DNA from: Salvator merianae
Taxonomy: Eukaryota > Chordata > Lepidosauria > Squamata > Teiidae
DNA: 64,000 bases
Assembly (NCBI GenBank): GCA_003586115.2
Contig: QVOM02000029.1
Location: 30,332,929 to 30,396,928 of the forward strand
Reading direction: 5' to 3'
This document shows positions 46,080-59,085 of this stretch, piece by piece (within the stretch, counting starts at the first letter, position 1; each line of letters begins with the position of its first letter). The notes beneath the pieces are model-generated. The model saw only the letters and a list, made by a program, of their open reading frames with translations, did no database searches and was not told the DNA's origin. The position numbers were made by a program, and so were the translations under genes.

Positions 46080-46880
46080 AGTTCTTGCCAAGAGTAGTTT
46101 ACTCTTATTGACTGAACTGGGCTTATGCCAAGATATTAGGGTCTTGCCATAATAATCCCAATCTTTAAGAAGAGCAGCAAATCAGATCCCACAACTCACA
46201 GACCACTTAGATTGTTAGTAGTAATAACCAAGCTCTATGCCATATTGGCAGTTCCTTAAGCATACTAGTTGATGAACAATCTGGATTCAGGGCAGATCAT
46301 TCTATTATGAATCAGTTTTTAGTCCTGAAACACCTCATTAAAAATACCCTAGAAAGCCAATAGAAGTTCTATATGCCACTTTTATAGATTTTAAAGCAGC
46401 TTTTAACTCTACCATGCAGGATAAATTATGGATCAAATTATCAGGCTCCACAATCAACTGCTGTCTGCCTTTTTTAATGCAAAACCTTTATTAAAGTCTC
46501 AATCTCAGAGTAATCCCCAGAGTCACATAACAAATCCTATTAGAGCAGCCAGCAGAATGAGGCAAGATACTTTTAGTGTTCACCCAGCAAAGTTGAGTAA
46601 TAAACATCTGGCGCTTCTTCTTATACTAATGCAATACTAAGTCAGAGTGAGGACAATGTTAAGAATTTTGGCCCAGAACTACCAGGAAATTATTTACAAA
46701 TCAATTATCAGAAGACTAAAATTATTGTGTTCTCTAAAAGATGTCTGTATCATAGATGGAAAATTAATAGAATAAATATTCTGCAGATAAGTTCATTTAA
46801 ATATTGAGGGGTCACTTTTCAGGCAACTGGGAGGTAGAATGAATAAATCAACTCTGCTCTTCTAAATGCTCAAAAAACAT
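46080..46880 (+). mobile_element. LINE RT fragment (same family as 17.7 kb)
   Basis: Encodes, across frames, PIFKKSSKSDPTTHRPL, VDEQSGFRADHSIMNQFLVL and KHLIKN. Next comes 'ccacttttatagattttaaa' (motif A region, a degenerate FIDFKAAF), then NYQKTKIIVFSK and FKY near 46700-46806. The order is that of a LINE reverse transcriptase. It resembles 17735-18680 more than L1 or L2. Broken by stops and deletions. Confidence 0.72.
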
Positions 46881-47186
46881 AATTTGTAATACTGGAGCAG
46901 TGAAATGCAAGAGGGCTTTTTCTGTAGTGGCCTTCAGACTCTGAAACAGCCTCCCCCTGGAAGTTCACCATGCAGCTACTATTATATGGTTTTTGGTGCC
47001 TGTTTAAAATGCAGCTCTTAATCCTTTGATGTTTAGCTTTCTCTGAGTCTTGTGCTGCCAGGAAGGTAGGGTTATATTTTAAAAATGTTTTAGGTTTTAT
47101 ATATGTTACATTTTTATTGTTATGACTTGCCCATCATTTGATGAAGGGTGTGATATAAATTCATAAATCAATAAATAACCTTTCCT
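46881..47186 (+). mobile_element. L2-type LINE 3' end
   Basis: 'gagggctttttctgtagtgg' then 'ccttcagactctgaaacagcc' (AFSV...WN.L region), 'aaaatgcagctcttaatcct' and a 3' UTR with 'cttgcccatcatttgatga' ending 'aatcaataaataa'. Matches the final part of the L2 copies in this window. Confidence 0.7.
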
Positions 47187-48925
47187 TAATTTTAATTATT
47201 GTTGAAGATAACTGTTACTTGTAGACTCTGTATATTTTTGAAAAAAATTGATTAGAAATTGCTTTAAACTTGTATTATAACATTTACTACTATAGATGTA
47301 AAGCCTGGAATAATGAGTTGTTGCAAGAATGATTGGGATCACAGAATTCACTCCATCCAAGTCTACTGGGGCTTCCTCAGGACACTCACTGTCAAAAGCG
47401 CAGACACAACGTACCAAAATTCTCATATTCTTCAAGACTGCTTTTCCACAATCCAATTGAAGTACTACATGCGCACAGTTACCAAATATATTATTTATAC
47501 ATTTATTTCATTTGGATTCTTTATACACCACCTGTTAAGCATTCTCGAGCTGCCCATCACAATATTTAAAATGCAATCCAGAAAATAAAAGTTATGACAG
47601 CAAAGTAAGGAAGTACAGTATGTAACTTTTTTTCTAGTTTGAGATACTCCTACAGCCCTTCTGCAGTTGGATACCTAAGTACGGAAATGCTGCTTCCTTC
47701 ATACTAATGCTGATGCCTCACTTATATTTTAGCGCTTGTAGCTGGAAACACTGAAGGGAAAAAAGTATCTCTGAAGGAATGGGGTCTTGTCTTTCTATAT
47801 TTTAACTCTAGTAAGAGCTATACTTAATGTGATTGTTCACTTCCTGTTAGATAAATGTTCACAACTCCTGTTCTTGCAGTTACTTTGCAGAAAGGGCAAA
47901 TTGACAGATTTTGGGGGGGACGGGAAGAAGCAAATTTAATTGATTAGTTATGTTTCAAGAATTGGAAGACCTTTGTTTATTTGGTTTGTTGGTATATGAT
48001 TTTGGAGGGGAAATACATGTACAGAAGTATGGCTAGGGAAAGAAGAAGATAATTAAGTGTTATACGCATCGGAAGTGCTGGAAAAAAACTCAGCAATGAT
48101 CACTAACCTAAGAGCTGAAATTACTACTGGGGCTGAAACTGCTAGGATACAGCCAATAAAGGAGCCTCACTGACTGAAGAGAGAATTTGGTTTAGAGGAA
48201 GGCTATTTGTATGTAACTTTTCCTGTATTTCAACTTCTGCTCAAGCTAGATATATTTGTATATAGTATATTGCTAACTGGAAATCTAATATTATTTTTAA
48301 AATGGAGAAGTTTTCCTGTTTTAGACTCTGATTCCCATGTCCACATCCTTTGATTTCTCACTCCATACTTTCTGGCTTCCTTATGTTACCACTGGGAAGT
48401 TTTCAAAATTCAGGATGGAAGGAATAAAAGAAAACAATATGGCGGCAGTGAAATCCTAAGCAAACTGACAGGGTGCCTATTGCAGTGTGACATTCCTTCC
48501 ACATTTCTGAAGACATTTCTGTTGCCATTCTGTTTTATTTCTGGGCTGCAGCATATATGCTATGTAACAGTCTTTATCCAGAAGCAACTGCCATAGCAGC
48601 TGTTCATAATCGAGGATACTTCATAAAGAAGTTAATTCTGGAGACAGATTCAAGAGACCACTGAGTAAACTAATATCATATCTGAAGAGTTGAGAGAAAG
48701 AGTTCTGAACACAGCTTCTGATTTCTTAAACTAAACTCCATTAGTTAAAAAAAAAAAACAAACCCTAAAATGAATTAAAAGGCCTGCTAAAGATGCGAAG
48801 AGAATCCTTTATAAAGTAAAGAGATCTAACTAAACACAGCTATAAACTACACTACTAAGTAATCCAGCCCAGGATGCAAATGTATAGCTAATAGGAAAAA
48901 AAATGGAGGCCAACATGTGCAGAAT
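47187..48925. other. No gene; short reversed LINE tail near 47.5 kb
   Basis: At 47495-47600 'atacatttatttcatttgga' and 'ttctttatacaccacctgtt' resemble a reversed LINE tail. The rest is unclassified AT-rich sequence. Confidence 0.35.
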
Positions 48926-48929
48926 TATA

Positions 48930-49430
48930 TTTGAAGGAACTTATGGCTACCATCAGATTTATCCCTATCATTATGCAATAAGGAGGACCATGCTCACATT
49001 GCAGAATGCCCTTTTCATGCCATCATGAAAAGTATGAGACAACCTTAAACCTGGCAGTGAGATCAAAGTCTTGTAAGAATCATGCATTACATAATCAGTG
49101 AGCAGTAACTACTTGTGCTCACCATGCACTATTTACTTAAAGAGAAGGGAAACACTGTGCAAAGAGGTGTGATAGCTGAGCCCTGCAACCTCATAATGCA
49201 CAGCATGCGAACAAGGTAAGTTTGGTTGGGGCATCAGAAATCCTGTTTCCAAATATCTGTGTATATATTATTTAGCACCTGTGATATTTGCTATACTAGA
49301 AATATTCTGAACATTATGATGTTTCTGTAACCATCAGGAGATTGAAACTGTAGATCGCATTCTTTCCAGATGTAATTATTATAATAGAGCCTTCGGGGAT
49401 ATAATGTGGGCTAATTAGACTGATCCAAAA
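48930..49430 (+). mobile_element. LINE C-terminal fragments
   Basis: Two short pieces with the C-terminal Cys/His pattern: NKEDHAHIAECPFHAIMK near 48979-49033 and QEIETVDRILSRCNYYNRAF near 49338-49395. Both resemble E..HILL.C..Y of the family seen at 27280. Intervening sequence is unclear. Confidence 0.5.
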
Positions 49431-50555
49431 ATCCTCATAGCTCTGAGAATAGCTTTCTGATGATAACTTAAGGGAAACTTTTGAAGTAACTAAATTTTCA
49501 GCTACAGCAATTAAAATAAGAAAATGATGGCCTCCAAGATACAGTCAATCTTAAGTAGTTTCTGTGAGACCAGATCTGGTTTGCCTAATACTGAATGCTT
49601 ACCATTCTGTCATCTTTTATTTATAGGTTTCTAAACTTCAACTCAGTAAATGAAATGACAAAATGTTATGGAGATTAATGAAGGAACATGATCACTGACA
49701 ATCACTAGCTAAGAACCAGAAACCAGGAAGAGATTTCAAAACCTGCAGAAGGGAGATAAGCCACAGCAGAGAGTCACTGGGTATGCCATGAGGGACAGAT
49801 TGATTTTATGGATTTACTGCAGCAAACTTCGGGAAATTCAAGGAAGGGACTGGCTTGTTGAAGCACCTTCTCATTTGCCCCTCACAGGAACATTAAAAAT
49901 GATACATTGGACTAGTAACCCATATAAGATTATTTTTGGCTGCTAATTTAACATGCTGTATTATAGCTGTTAAATGCTTTTACTAGGAAGAATGCTGAGT
50001 GCATTAAGCAAATATTTTAACAATATAACTCAGCTATCTGTTCTAATAGAGTCCAATCAGATTTCTATAGAACAGCCATGCACAGAAAAAAAAAAGTATA
50101 ACCTCAGCGTACAAGAACAAAGTACTACTGGCCTAGCAACTGGTTTGGAGAGTTACAGATCATCTGATGGTACTTGATGGAGGTCTTAGACCCCATTCAT
50201 TTTTCTAATCTCATTGCAAAGCCATCCAAACTGATGTCATCACTAAGTCTTCCCCTTCACTGCGTTACTCAGAATCACTTGTGTCAGAGAGGACAGATTT
50301 TCCCACATGCCTTTCCCCACACATCTCCAAAACTCTTCCAGAAACTTTCAGGCCAACATCTGATAACACGATTTGGGGTCCTGAAAAGACCACAACAGTG
50401 CAAGAAGCAGAAACACATATGCCCATATGCTACACTTTCTGGGAAGACTTACAGTCTTCCCCTTCAGAGAACCTAGTAGGTCAAGAAAACAGCATACAGG
50501 CAGCAGCCTAAGACCACATAGACAGAGAGAGTAGAGCAGCATGAGCCTAAAAGAA
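49431..50555. other. No recognised feature
   Basis: A 100-codon open frame (50174-50476) lies here with no recognised domain and no splice context. No confident repeat. Confidence 0.3.
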
Positions 50556-50559
50556 GAAG

Positions 50560-52010
50560 GGAGAAGATTTATTTACATTAATTCAGTGTCTGACATTTAT
50601 ATTCACTCTATACAAAAGGACTCAGGGATGGGTTATAAGAGATAAAAATAGGACAAACAGATTAAAATAGGATTAGATCATTAAAAACACTCATAAATAG
50701 CAATAACAATAATTCAAATTTAAAATTTACAGTACTAGGCAGACAAAGGCTTGAGGAAAAAAGTGCATCTTCGCCAACTGTCAAAACATGTTCAATGAAG
50801 ATGCCTGACACCCCAGAGGGGAAGCTGCTCCATGATCTGGGGACTACCACAGAGAAAGTCCTCTCACACAACATTACCCCTTTAACATCTGTAGGTGGTG
50901 GGCAAGCCAAGAGGGATTCACCTGCAGATCTTTATAGGCAAGCTATATGGGAGGAGGAGTTCCACTAGATTTTAGGACCCAATCCAACTTAACATCTTGA
51001 TTTGAGCTCAGTAGCAGATTGGCAGCCAGTGAAGTTCTTTTAGGACCAGTGTAATATGCATCTGGCCAGCAGTCCGGTCAGCAGACTCGCTACTGCACTA
51101 CAGTAGCTGCAGCTTTTGAACCATCTTCCGGGACTGGTCCATGCAGACTACATTATGATAGTCCAGTCCAGAAGTACCAAGGAATGGATTATTGTGGCTA
51201 AACTGTCTCTGTCTGTCCGGAAAGTGAGGTAGCTAGTGAACCAGCCAGAGCTGGTCACCAACCACACCTGAGCTTAAAGTATTGGTAGAGAATCCAGGAA
51301 TACTTTCAGATTCTCATCTGTCTCTTCCAGGGGATAACAACCCCACTGAGAACAAGGTAAATACCTACATCATGGACCTGAGACCCTGAAACATACAACA
51401 CCTCCATTCAGTTTGGATCCAACTTAAGTTTATTAGTCCCCATCCAGCCCTTTCTACCTCTAACCATCAGTCAAGCATCTCACCTGCCTCTCCTGATTCA
51501 GATAAAATGGAGAGACAGAGCTGAGTGTCATCTGTTTATTAATGGCACCTCATTCCAAATCTCCTGATGACCTCTCCCAGCAAATTAATCAGATTTATTT
51601 CTGAAGAACCCAAGTGACTTCCCAGAGTGTCAAGCAAAATTCTTCCAGTATTACTCTCTAGTATTGGCCTTGGAAATAGGAGTAGAAGCAGTGCAATGTG
51701 GTGTCTCCAATACTCAGCCTTGGTAGCCTTTCCAGGAGAATACCATGCTCAGTGGTATCAAAAGCTGCTGAGAGATCAAGGAGAATTAACGGATGGGATG
51801 GAAGGGCAAGGCACAATGCAGGGATGATGTGCTTGCAATGGGAGAAGGGAAATGAGGGGAGCAATGTGAGATTATGAACTCCATGAATCCCACTTGTTTC
51901 CATATATCTCCATGATGTACCACATGCATCTAACTCAGCTTTGTTACCTAATAACTGCTTATAGATATTAATGTTACTTCTATCTTTATGTACTTGTTCT
52001 ATGGGAACCA
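50560..52010 (-). mobile_element. L2-type LINE, RT to 3' end (minus)
   Basis: Minus-strand L2 copy. From right to left: PALCLALPSHPLILL and DLSAAFDTTEHGILL (RT motif A, 51658-51870), a decayed DDTQLCLS box near 51515-51530, LNKLKL-like sequence, the 'ggcagccagtgaagttcttt' segment (reverse of HWLPICY), and 'ggaagctgctccatgatctg' (reverse of WN.LP). The 3' tail runs to about 50560. It parallels the copy at 61600-62525. Confidence 0.85.
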
Positions 52011-53254
52011 TCTATCCTCTTTTGATTTCTTAAAGCAACTGGTTTAATAAAATGTAGAATCTCTATTGGACACTCACACATTATGACATTAAAATGAGAA
52101 AGTTGGTCACTACACTTCCTAAATGCAATATAACATAAAACAGGGGAAAACGCACAGCTACACAGTATACAGTACAGTGTATTAATTTGCATAGGCCAGG
52201 ATAAACATTAGGAGAAGTGTGACATGTATTGCCTAAGTGGTTTCTTTGAAGATGGGTATCCTCACTTAGGCTCACAACTGAAATTGACAAATGTGTCATG
52301 AATCTACTCCTCATCCAGTTTCACCAAATTTTATATTTTATAGCAATTCCTGAGGCTAAGCAGCATCTGACTAGATCTTTGACCAAATCTGAAGCTTTTT
52401 GTAAACAGAATAAAACTCTACAGTGGGGTAGACTACTCAAAATATACAATACAAGTGGCTCCTGATGCACATCACTTCGGTTTGCTCCGTTCTTGGTCTG
52501 GATTAAGCGATCCAGGCCACAAATATCTCTGCATCCTTTTGTTTTGTCAACCACTGCCAGTTAAACATCTGTTTTTCCTTCCTCCTCGGGGAGAATGATA
52601 CAAGGCTAATTCTTCCCACACCATCAGTCATTGTCTCTTTACTGGCTGGCTTTAGGGAGCCTTAGCTTGAGAACAATGGGTTTGACTGACCTGAGTGTAG
52701 ATTGCTTAATACCAGGGTAACAATCAAACTGCAAAAGTTTTGGCAATGCAATCTAGTAAGTTTAGTAAGATTGGTGCAAAAGATTTCAATGCAAAGCCAG
52801 ATTTTCAGATTAAAAACTGATGGTATTAAAGAGAGCTGCTCCTTGCCACAGTCAGTCATGTTGGCTGAGGAAGGACATGGGGAGCAACTGGTTTTGAAGT
52901 TGCTTTGTAGTTCATCTGAGTTCCTTCTGCTGACAATCTCATTCAGAGCACAATCCAGGCATAATGCAGCCTCTGACACAATTTATTGACCAAGAAACAC
53001 TGTGGTCACAGGCATTAAGTAGTAAATCTTCATTCTTTGTTTATGATTGAATATATGAAAATATATTTATACTTAAGTGGTTCACAACCCCACATGTAAT
53101 AAGAAGGTACCTTATTCCATATATGGTGACAGTATGTTTCTATCAATTAATTTTGGCATAGAATATTTAATAGATTGTTTCACTAAAGAATTTACTGCGT
53201 TCCTGGAATTAGGATTACAGTTGGTTTTTATTGGAATTATGAGAACTCTATTTG
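52011..53254. other. No recognised feature
   Basis: Unremarkable sequence between L2 and L1 fragments. No gene or confident repeat. Confidence 0.35.
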
Positions 53255-53440
53255 TAAACAACTAATAATGCATCAGCTAGTCTCTGCAAGACTAATGATT
53301 TTGCAGGCTTGGAAATCTGATCAAGGGTTATCATTAATCAAATGGTGGCAGGATGCATGACAAATAGCATTGACAGACAAATTGACTGTGGCCAGAATAA
53401 AATACTTAGGGTTACTCAGATGTAGGATTTGTTTGTAACT
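53255..53440 (+). mobile_element. L1 ORF2 C-terminal fragment
   Basis: Encodes ILQAWKSDQGLSLIKWWQDA and then IALTDKLTVARIKY, matching the L1 segment (LAWK...P....W......A.M.KLT). Short and with an internal stop. Confidence 0.6.
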
Positions 53441-53539
53441 TGGAAAAAAAATCTTGTTTTACATGCTTGTTTTGTTTCTTTTTAGTTTTGTGCAAGCTAT
53501 ACCCTCAATTAATGACCACTTTCCCTTGATTAATGGCCG

Positions 53540-54590
53540 CTGCTGCACATCTGTCTAATCAATACAAACTGTATTGATACCGTATAATGATACCACAATA
53601 GACTTTGGATTAGACCAATGTGCAACAGTAACTATTAATTGAGAAAAAACGGAAAGCAAATGAGGAAAATTAAGCTGCAGAATGGAAAAGACATAAAAAC
53701 CTTCACGCTGGAAGGAAGTTGTAAGTACTTAGGTATCCTCCAAATGCACAAGATCGAGCATGGACAAGTTAAAATTAGGGTAAGGAAGAAATACTTCCAA
53801 AGAATCAGAAAAAAATCTTAAATTCAAACTAAACAGTGACAACACCATTAAAGCAATCAATACTTGGCTATCCTGGTCCTTAGATACTCTGCGTCTCCAT
53901 AGTGATGTTGACAAACTATAACTTCTCCAAAGAGAATTGGACAGGGAATGCTGAGGAAGAAAAAATGGGATTAGCAGAATACATCAAGGGTAATGAAGAA
54001 GGATTATTAAAATAAGTTAGCCTGCACCCAGACATCGCTTACTTATTCTATTTATTTTGGATATTCCAGAATAAAGCACTCCCAGAAATGCTTTATTCTG
54101 GAATACCCAGAAGCACTGGAATAAGTAAATGACATCTGGATGCAACCTTAATAAAGAAAACCTATTAAAGACCAGTGAAACAAAGAAAGTCTTCAGAAAG
54201 GAGTAACTGAAAACCTAAAGAGACAAATGGGAAAATAAACTACTCCACAACTAATACTGCAGTCCCATGCAATACAAAGTTGATAGCACAAAAATGTAGC
54301 AGAATCAGACCAAAATATTATGAGATTCCTAACTCTAAATATTCCTGATGTATATTCCTGATGTAACTATGGCTGAGAAAAACCTTGTGTGGATTTATCA
54401 GTGCAGCAGTACTTGGGAATAGTAGAATTGAGAGAAAACAGCTGGAAGAAGTCACCAGATACAAGACCTGCAAACTGAAATGGAGCACTTATGGCAAAGG
54501 AAGGTCATGGCTGCACCAATTGTTATCGGTGCCCTTGGTACAGTTACAAAAAAACTGCAGCAATATCTAGAGCACGGATAGAGTTACTAT
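53540..54590 (+). mobile_element. RLE-type (R2-group) LINE fossil
   Basis: Remnant of a non-LTR retrotransposon of the restriction-like-endonuclease type. Conserved phrases in order: LDQCATVTIN; CKYLGI (53720-53737); KYFQRIRKK; LKFKLNSDNTIKAINTW; LHSDVDKL; IQDLQTEMEHLW; and the terminal PIVIGALGTVTKKLQQYLE (about 54514-54570). These match the C-terminal half of R2-group proteins as I remember them (FGLDKCA, KYLGI, AINTWAVPVI, VVVGALG). The segments that would carry the zinc knuckle and the nuclease are largely deleted. A MITE (54020-54147) lies within it. Confidence 0.8.
54020..54147. mobile_element. Palindromic MITE, copy 2 (Harbinger-like, TTA duplication)
   Basis: A 128-bp element related to 619-766. 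The left end GCCTGCACCCAGACATCGCT pairs with the right end read in reverse complement, GGTTGCATCCAGATGTCATT, and both continue TTACTTATTC. TTA flanks both sides (54017-54019 and 54148-54150). It sits inside the RLE-type LINE fossil at 53540-54590, so it inserted after that LINE. Confidence 0.85.
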
Positions 54591-55036
54591 CTGCCAACTA
54601 CAAAAGACAGCATGCATCATGTGCCAAAACCTCTGACTATCCTAGGTCCCTGGGAAGAAGATCCGATGGTCAGAATACCAAACCAGTCATAAACATCTAT
54701 TAGACTGTATGCAAATACAAAAATTGCAATCCCTTTTTATTTTTAGCACAATTTGGTGTCACCAGGAACTTGTCAGTCAAAAATTCAAAAGGCACAATGA
54801 TCGTCCATGCATCCTTTTTCCATTTATTTGTACTCTTTGTTTCTTGTTCTCTGGTTATTACTTATCCAAGAACTTCTCCCTTATTCCATCGCTGCTAATT
54901 GCACTCAAAAATATTTGGTAAGAATACTGATCAAAAACTTCTTTTTTTCACATCCTGGTAGACAATATCTACAACATCAATCCTCCAAGGCCTCTTAAGC
55001 AAATATGCAGAAAGGACCTATCTCTGCAAAAACCAG

Positions 55037-55433
55037 GGGCCTTTCTGCATTGAAAGGTCTGTGATCGAATCACTGGATCCAGACCAGCTCACACAAGCTT
55101 CAAAGCAAATCTCCAAGGGCTAGGAACAAAGGTTGCTTGTTTCAGAGTCTCTGTGGCACACATTTTAGCAGTTCTCTTCGGTACAAAACTGAAATGCGTC
55201 CCCCATGTTCTGGACCAGGGCCTGCTCTTCCGCCAGTAGCCATCTTTAACCATGTCCACTGGTATTTCCAGTCAGGGCCTCCCTGATTGGCATCACATTC
55301 CAACTAATGCAGACAGACCGTTCCAGCAGGGGACATGGTCTCACACCATCTGCACTAAAGTGCAGATCTATGCAGTCCAGAAGAAGACCGTGGAGGCTCC
55401 TGATCAGGATCAAGGCCCCATGCAGAAAGGGCC
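55037..55433. mobile_element. GGCC-type MITE, 397 bp
   Basis: The left end GGGCCTTTCTGCATTG and the right end, reverse-complemented, GGCCCTTTCTGCATGG form inverted repeats. The flanks are CAG (55034-55036) and TAG (55434-55436), a 3-bp duplication with one mismatch. It has the same terminal type as 17947-18117. The interior is non-coding. Confidence 0.75.
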
Positions 55434-58400
55434 TAGGTTTCAACTGCTAAATTTATCTTTAAAGTTTTTCCCAGCATGGACAGAAAGTTAACCAGCCCAC
55501 AACTTTTTCAGTCTGACATTTTTTTTTCTCTGATACTGTTATCAGTTTGGGTGAGGTAAAATGATAGTTAGTCAAATATATAGATTAGTTTCTGGTATAT
55601 GATTCAGAAAATATGATTATGTAGTATAACTGTGTAACTTTACCATTTTGAGTCTCGCATACATACATGCACACCCCAGAGAATAATCCATTCAGAAATC
55701 AGGTCAGTAAAATATATAGTTTGGCAGCAGAAATTAAAAACTAGTGTGATGCCATCTCACTGTCCACAAATTGTACCATTTGTCACCTGTACTGTTGAAG
55801 GTTTAAAAGGCATAACACTGGCCAGTCCTTGCACACAGAACCCAATCTTAGTGACAAGTTATACCTTTTGTTAAAGAGCAGGAATTCCACATTTAATTGT
55901 TTTCATTTCTCTGAGATGAGTGCCCCCAGTGATTTTATTTTTTTAATTTTTCAGTCGGATCCAGAACTTTGTCTTCTTCACCTCCTGTACAAGTTCTAAT
56001 AAGCATCTTGGAGATAGTTGCTCCTTTAGAGTTTTCAGCATTCTTTCTTTTTACAAGTACACCTTTTTTTAGGCATTTCCTGCTATGAATGGCAACTGTT
56101 CATTTATATAGATATTGATTCTGATAGCACCTCTGCTACAACAGCCAAACAGTTCAGCATTTACATCAGATACCAACTCTCAAATGCCAATTAACATTAT
56201 ACTTTGGGACGCCTTCCTTCTTATTAGTTCTATAACCAACTGCTCCAGTGCAGAATCATTTAAAGTATTAAGAAATATTACTTCCTTATCAGATCATTAG
56301 CAATTTGAAAAGAGATGAAATTACACCTTATTTCAATAGTAGTGAGTGGTGTACACATAGCACTGCAGCAGTGTCAAAAAGGATAAACTGACGGTGTGGC
56401 TTAATAAAATGTTGGATTAAACCTTTGAGTAGAGGCTCTTCCTACTACTGAGGATTTAATAAGGTTATAGGATAGGAATAATTTTGTGAGAGTACCTTGG
56501 ACAAATAATACCAATTAAAATCCAAAAAAGGGAAAGTGGCAAGTTACCCTTCTCAGAAAAACACCGTCTTGTACCACTTGGTCTGAGAAATTGAATGAAT
56601 TAAATAAAACAAATTTGAAGCTTTAATTTCTTTCTACTATACTGCATTTCATGTTGACCAAATTTCATTTGGTTTGATTACTTCATGCAGTAAGCTAATT
56701 ATATTCAGAGAGAATATTGAGGAGAATGTCAAAATTACGAGAACAGCAGAACTCAGATACTTTGAAGAAATAAACAATACACATGTACAAGCCAAGAAAA
56801 ATATTCTCAGCTTAGTAATAGCTGCTTCTGTATTCTCCAAATAATTAAACAAACAATTCAACTGATTAAACACATCTCTTACTCATCATATATAAATACT
56901 TTTACAAAACATATAATTTAATTTTTTTAGATGTGAGCTTTTACTCGATAATACTGTTATTCTGCTTTCACCTCTGCAATAGTTGAAACTGAAATATAAA
57001 ACATATAAAATAAAATGTAAAAGTATCAAGTAAAATAATTTTGTTTAAATCACAATCAACCTGCTATGTCTTCGAACCAAATTCCACCAAAAATGGGAAC
57101 GATAGGACTGCATACACTCATTTTAAGCAAATTGAAAATGTTAAAAGTTCAAAATAATATCCTGCTATTTCTACCAGCTGTATTGTTCCTTTAAATTAAA
57201 AAATAGTTTAAACATCAAAGAACACTGAAATCAGGGTATTACTTGCAATCATTCCCATGAAATTAATCTGCCTTCACTCAAAGTGACACAGAAAAACGAT
57301 GTTCCAAACCTTGATTTATCTAAAGACAAATCTGTTTTTTTCCCCTTTCTTCGTCCTTCTAAAATTGGATATTCAGACATCTTGCCCCTAGATTTAGATA
57401 TAACTTTAATAATAGTAAATATTCTATCATATTCTATATTCTGCAGTAGCGCACTATGCAAGATCTCTTTCGGATGTCACATCTTCAGATAAAACTGAGT
57501 TATTTCCCAAGGTTAATAAGGGAGTGAAACCAAGGATTAGTTTGCTTCATTCACTGATCCATGCCATCCATTTCACTTCATTAATTCTAACAGCTAGTGC
57601 TTCCTCCAATTTCTCCTCAAGTAATGTCACTGAAAGTTGAAAATCATGCTGAGTTCAAATTTGCTCAAACATACTACTTATGGAAAGTTCATCTTTCATT
57701 TTAGCAAACACTGCCTTATTTCAGTTTGTGTTTGACAACTGCAGTAAACTTCTTACTTCGCTAGTATCTTTGCTTGTCGTGCACAGCCAAGCTTATAGCC
57801 ATTTATGCACCGTGTCAGCAAGGTACTCTTCTATCAATGTTAGCAGCCTATTTGTAATGTAGGATTAAGAACGCCACTCCCTTAATCTGAACTTATCTCA
57901 CATACCATTAATCTCTGTGTCGATCACAGTCCATTCCATCAGTTGTATCTGATTTTTTTTTTTGGGGGGGGGAGGATTCAATGTATACAGTAGCGGAATT
58001 CTGCCAGATTTTCCAGGCAGAGATCACCACCTTGCTTGTAAGTGCTGGGTTTTTAAAACCTGGCGTCCTCTGCCCCTGCTCCATCTGAGTTCTGTTCTTA
58101 CTTCAGAGAAGGGTGGCCTTCCCCTGTGGATGGCTGTTGCTGCTGGTAACAACTGCCAGACTGAGGCTTCTGAGCCAAGGCCACAGATCCTGCCAGATGC
58201 TTTCCACAGGAGAAATAGCTATTTCTTTGTTTCACTCCAATGTTTATTTGAATACATTTCTTTGTATTTTATGTTTATTAAAATTTTATAATTGTTTACT
58301 TCATAGCACATATTCTAATTGTATTTTATTCCCTTGTCATAAACAACCTTGTTCAAATAGACCGTTGCAGAAAAGGTGCTAGCAGGGACTCCCCGTAACT

Positions 58401-58535
58401 GTAATCCTGGTTCAGAATCATTTGTTGCCAATTGTTCTAAGCTAAAGTAAAGGTGCTGTTTTTTGAACTCTTAAGCCCTGAATACCTCAGGTACTCAGGA
58501 TATATGGAGTACCTTTATGTCCTTACACGGTTCTT
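55434..58535. other. No gene; possible LINE ORF1 debris
   Basis: Minus-strand sequence at 57560-57720 encodes short coiled-coil-like phrases (LLEEKLEEALAVRINEVKW) that could come from an L1 ORF1. A T11/G9 run lies at 57953-57972. Otherwise AT-rich, with no supported feature. Confidence 0.3.
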
Positions 58536-58539
58536 TTTT

Positions 58540-58850
58540 AAGAACATTAGATGAGCCCTGCTGGATCAGGTCACAGTCCATCTAGTCCAGCTTCCTGTCT
58601 CTCACAGTGACCCACCAATTGCTTCTGGGCATTCTCAAGCAGAATATAAAGGCAAAACCTTCACCTGCTCTCAACTCCCTGCAAATGGCCGTCAGAGGCA
58701 TCCTGCCTGTCTCTCCACCCTGGGGGCAGTACCTGGGCATCCATTCTAGTAGTCACTAATACACCTGACCACCATGAATCTGTCCAATCCGTTCTTAAAG
58801 CGATCCAGACTGATTGCTGTCACCAACTTTTCAAAATTTTCCCTCCATCA
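58540..58850 (+). repeat. Amniote interspersed repeat ('ccctgctggatcagg' type)
   Basis: 'agaacattagatgagccctg' + 'ctggatcaggtcacagtcca' + 'tctagtccagcttcctgtct' is a phrase I recall from very common reptile repeats. It is followed by 'tgaatctgtccaatccgttc', also typical. Family name not assigned. Confidence 0.65.
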
Positions 58851-58865
58851 ACTGTTTATAGAAGT

Positions 58866-59085
58866 TTCTAATATTTATTTTTACATTGATCTCACTTTTC
58901 TTCCAAAGATTTCAAGACAATAAACATTCTTCTCTTCTCCTCCATTTTATCCTCACAACAGCCCTGAAAGGTAATGGCTGTCTTAAGGTTACAAGGGTCA
59001 TACAGAAAGGTTCTGTATTTAGGTGGAGATTTGAAGCTTGTTTTCCAATTTCTAGTACAACCCTCTAGCCACTGAATTATTTCCC
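58866..59085 (-). mobile_element. tRNA-derived SINE (minus)
   Basis: Reverse complement of the SINE type at 7070-7192: on the plus strand 'ctcctccattttatcctcac' + 'aacagccctgaaaggtaatg', then 'ggtggagatttgaagcttg' and 'ccctctagccactgaatta', which resemble the reversed pol III B-box end (GGGATTCGAACC...CTAACCACTACACC). Confidence 0.6.
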
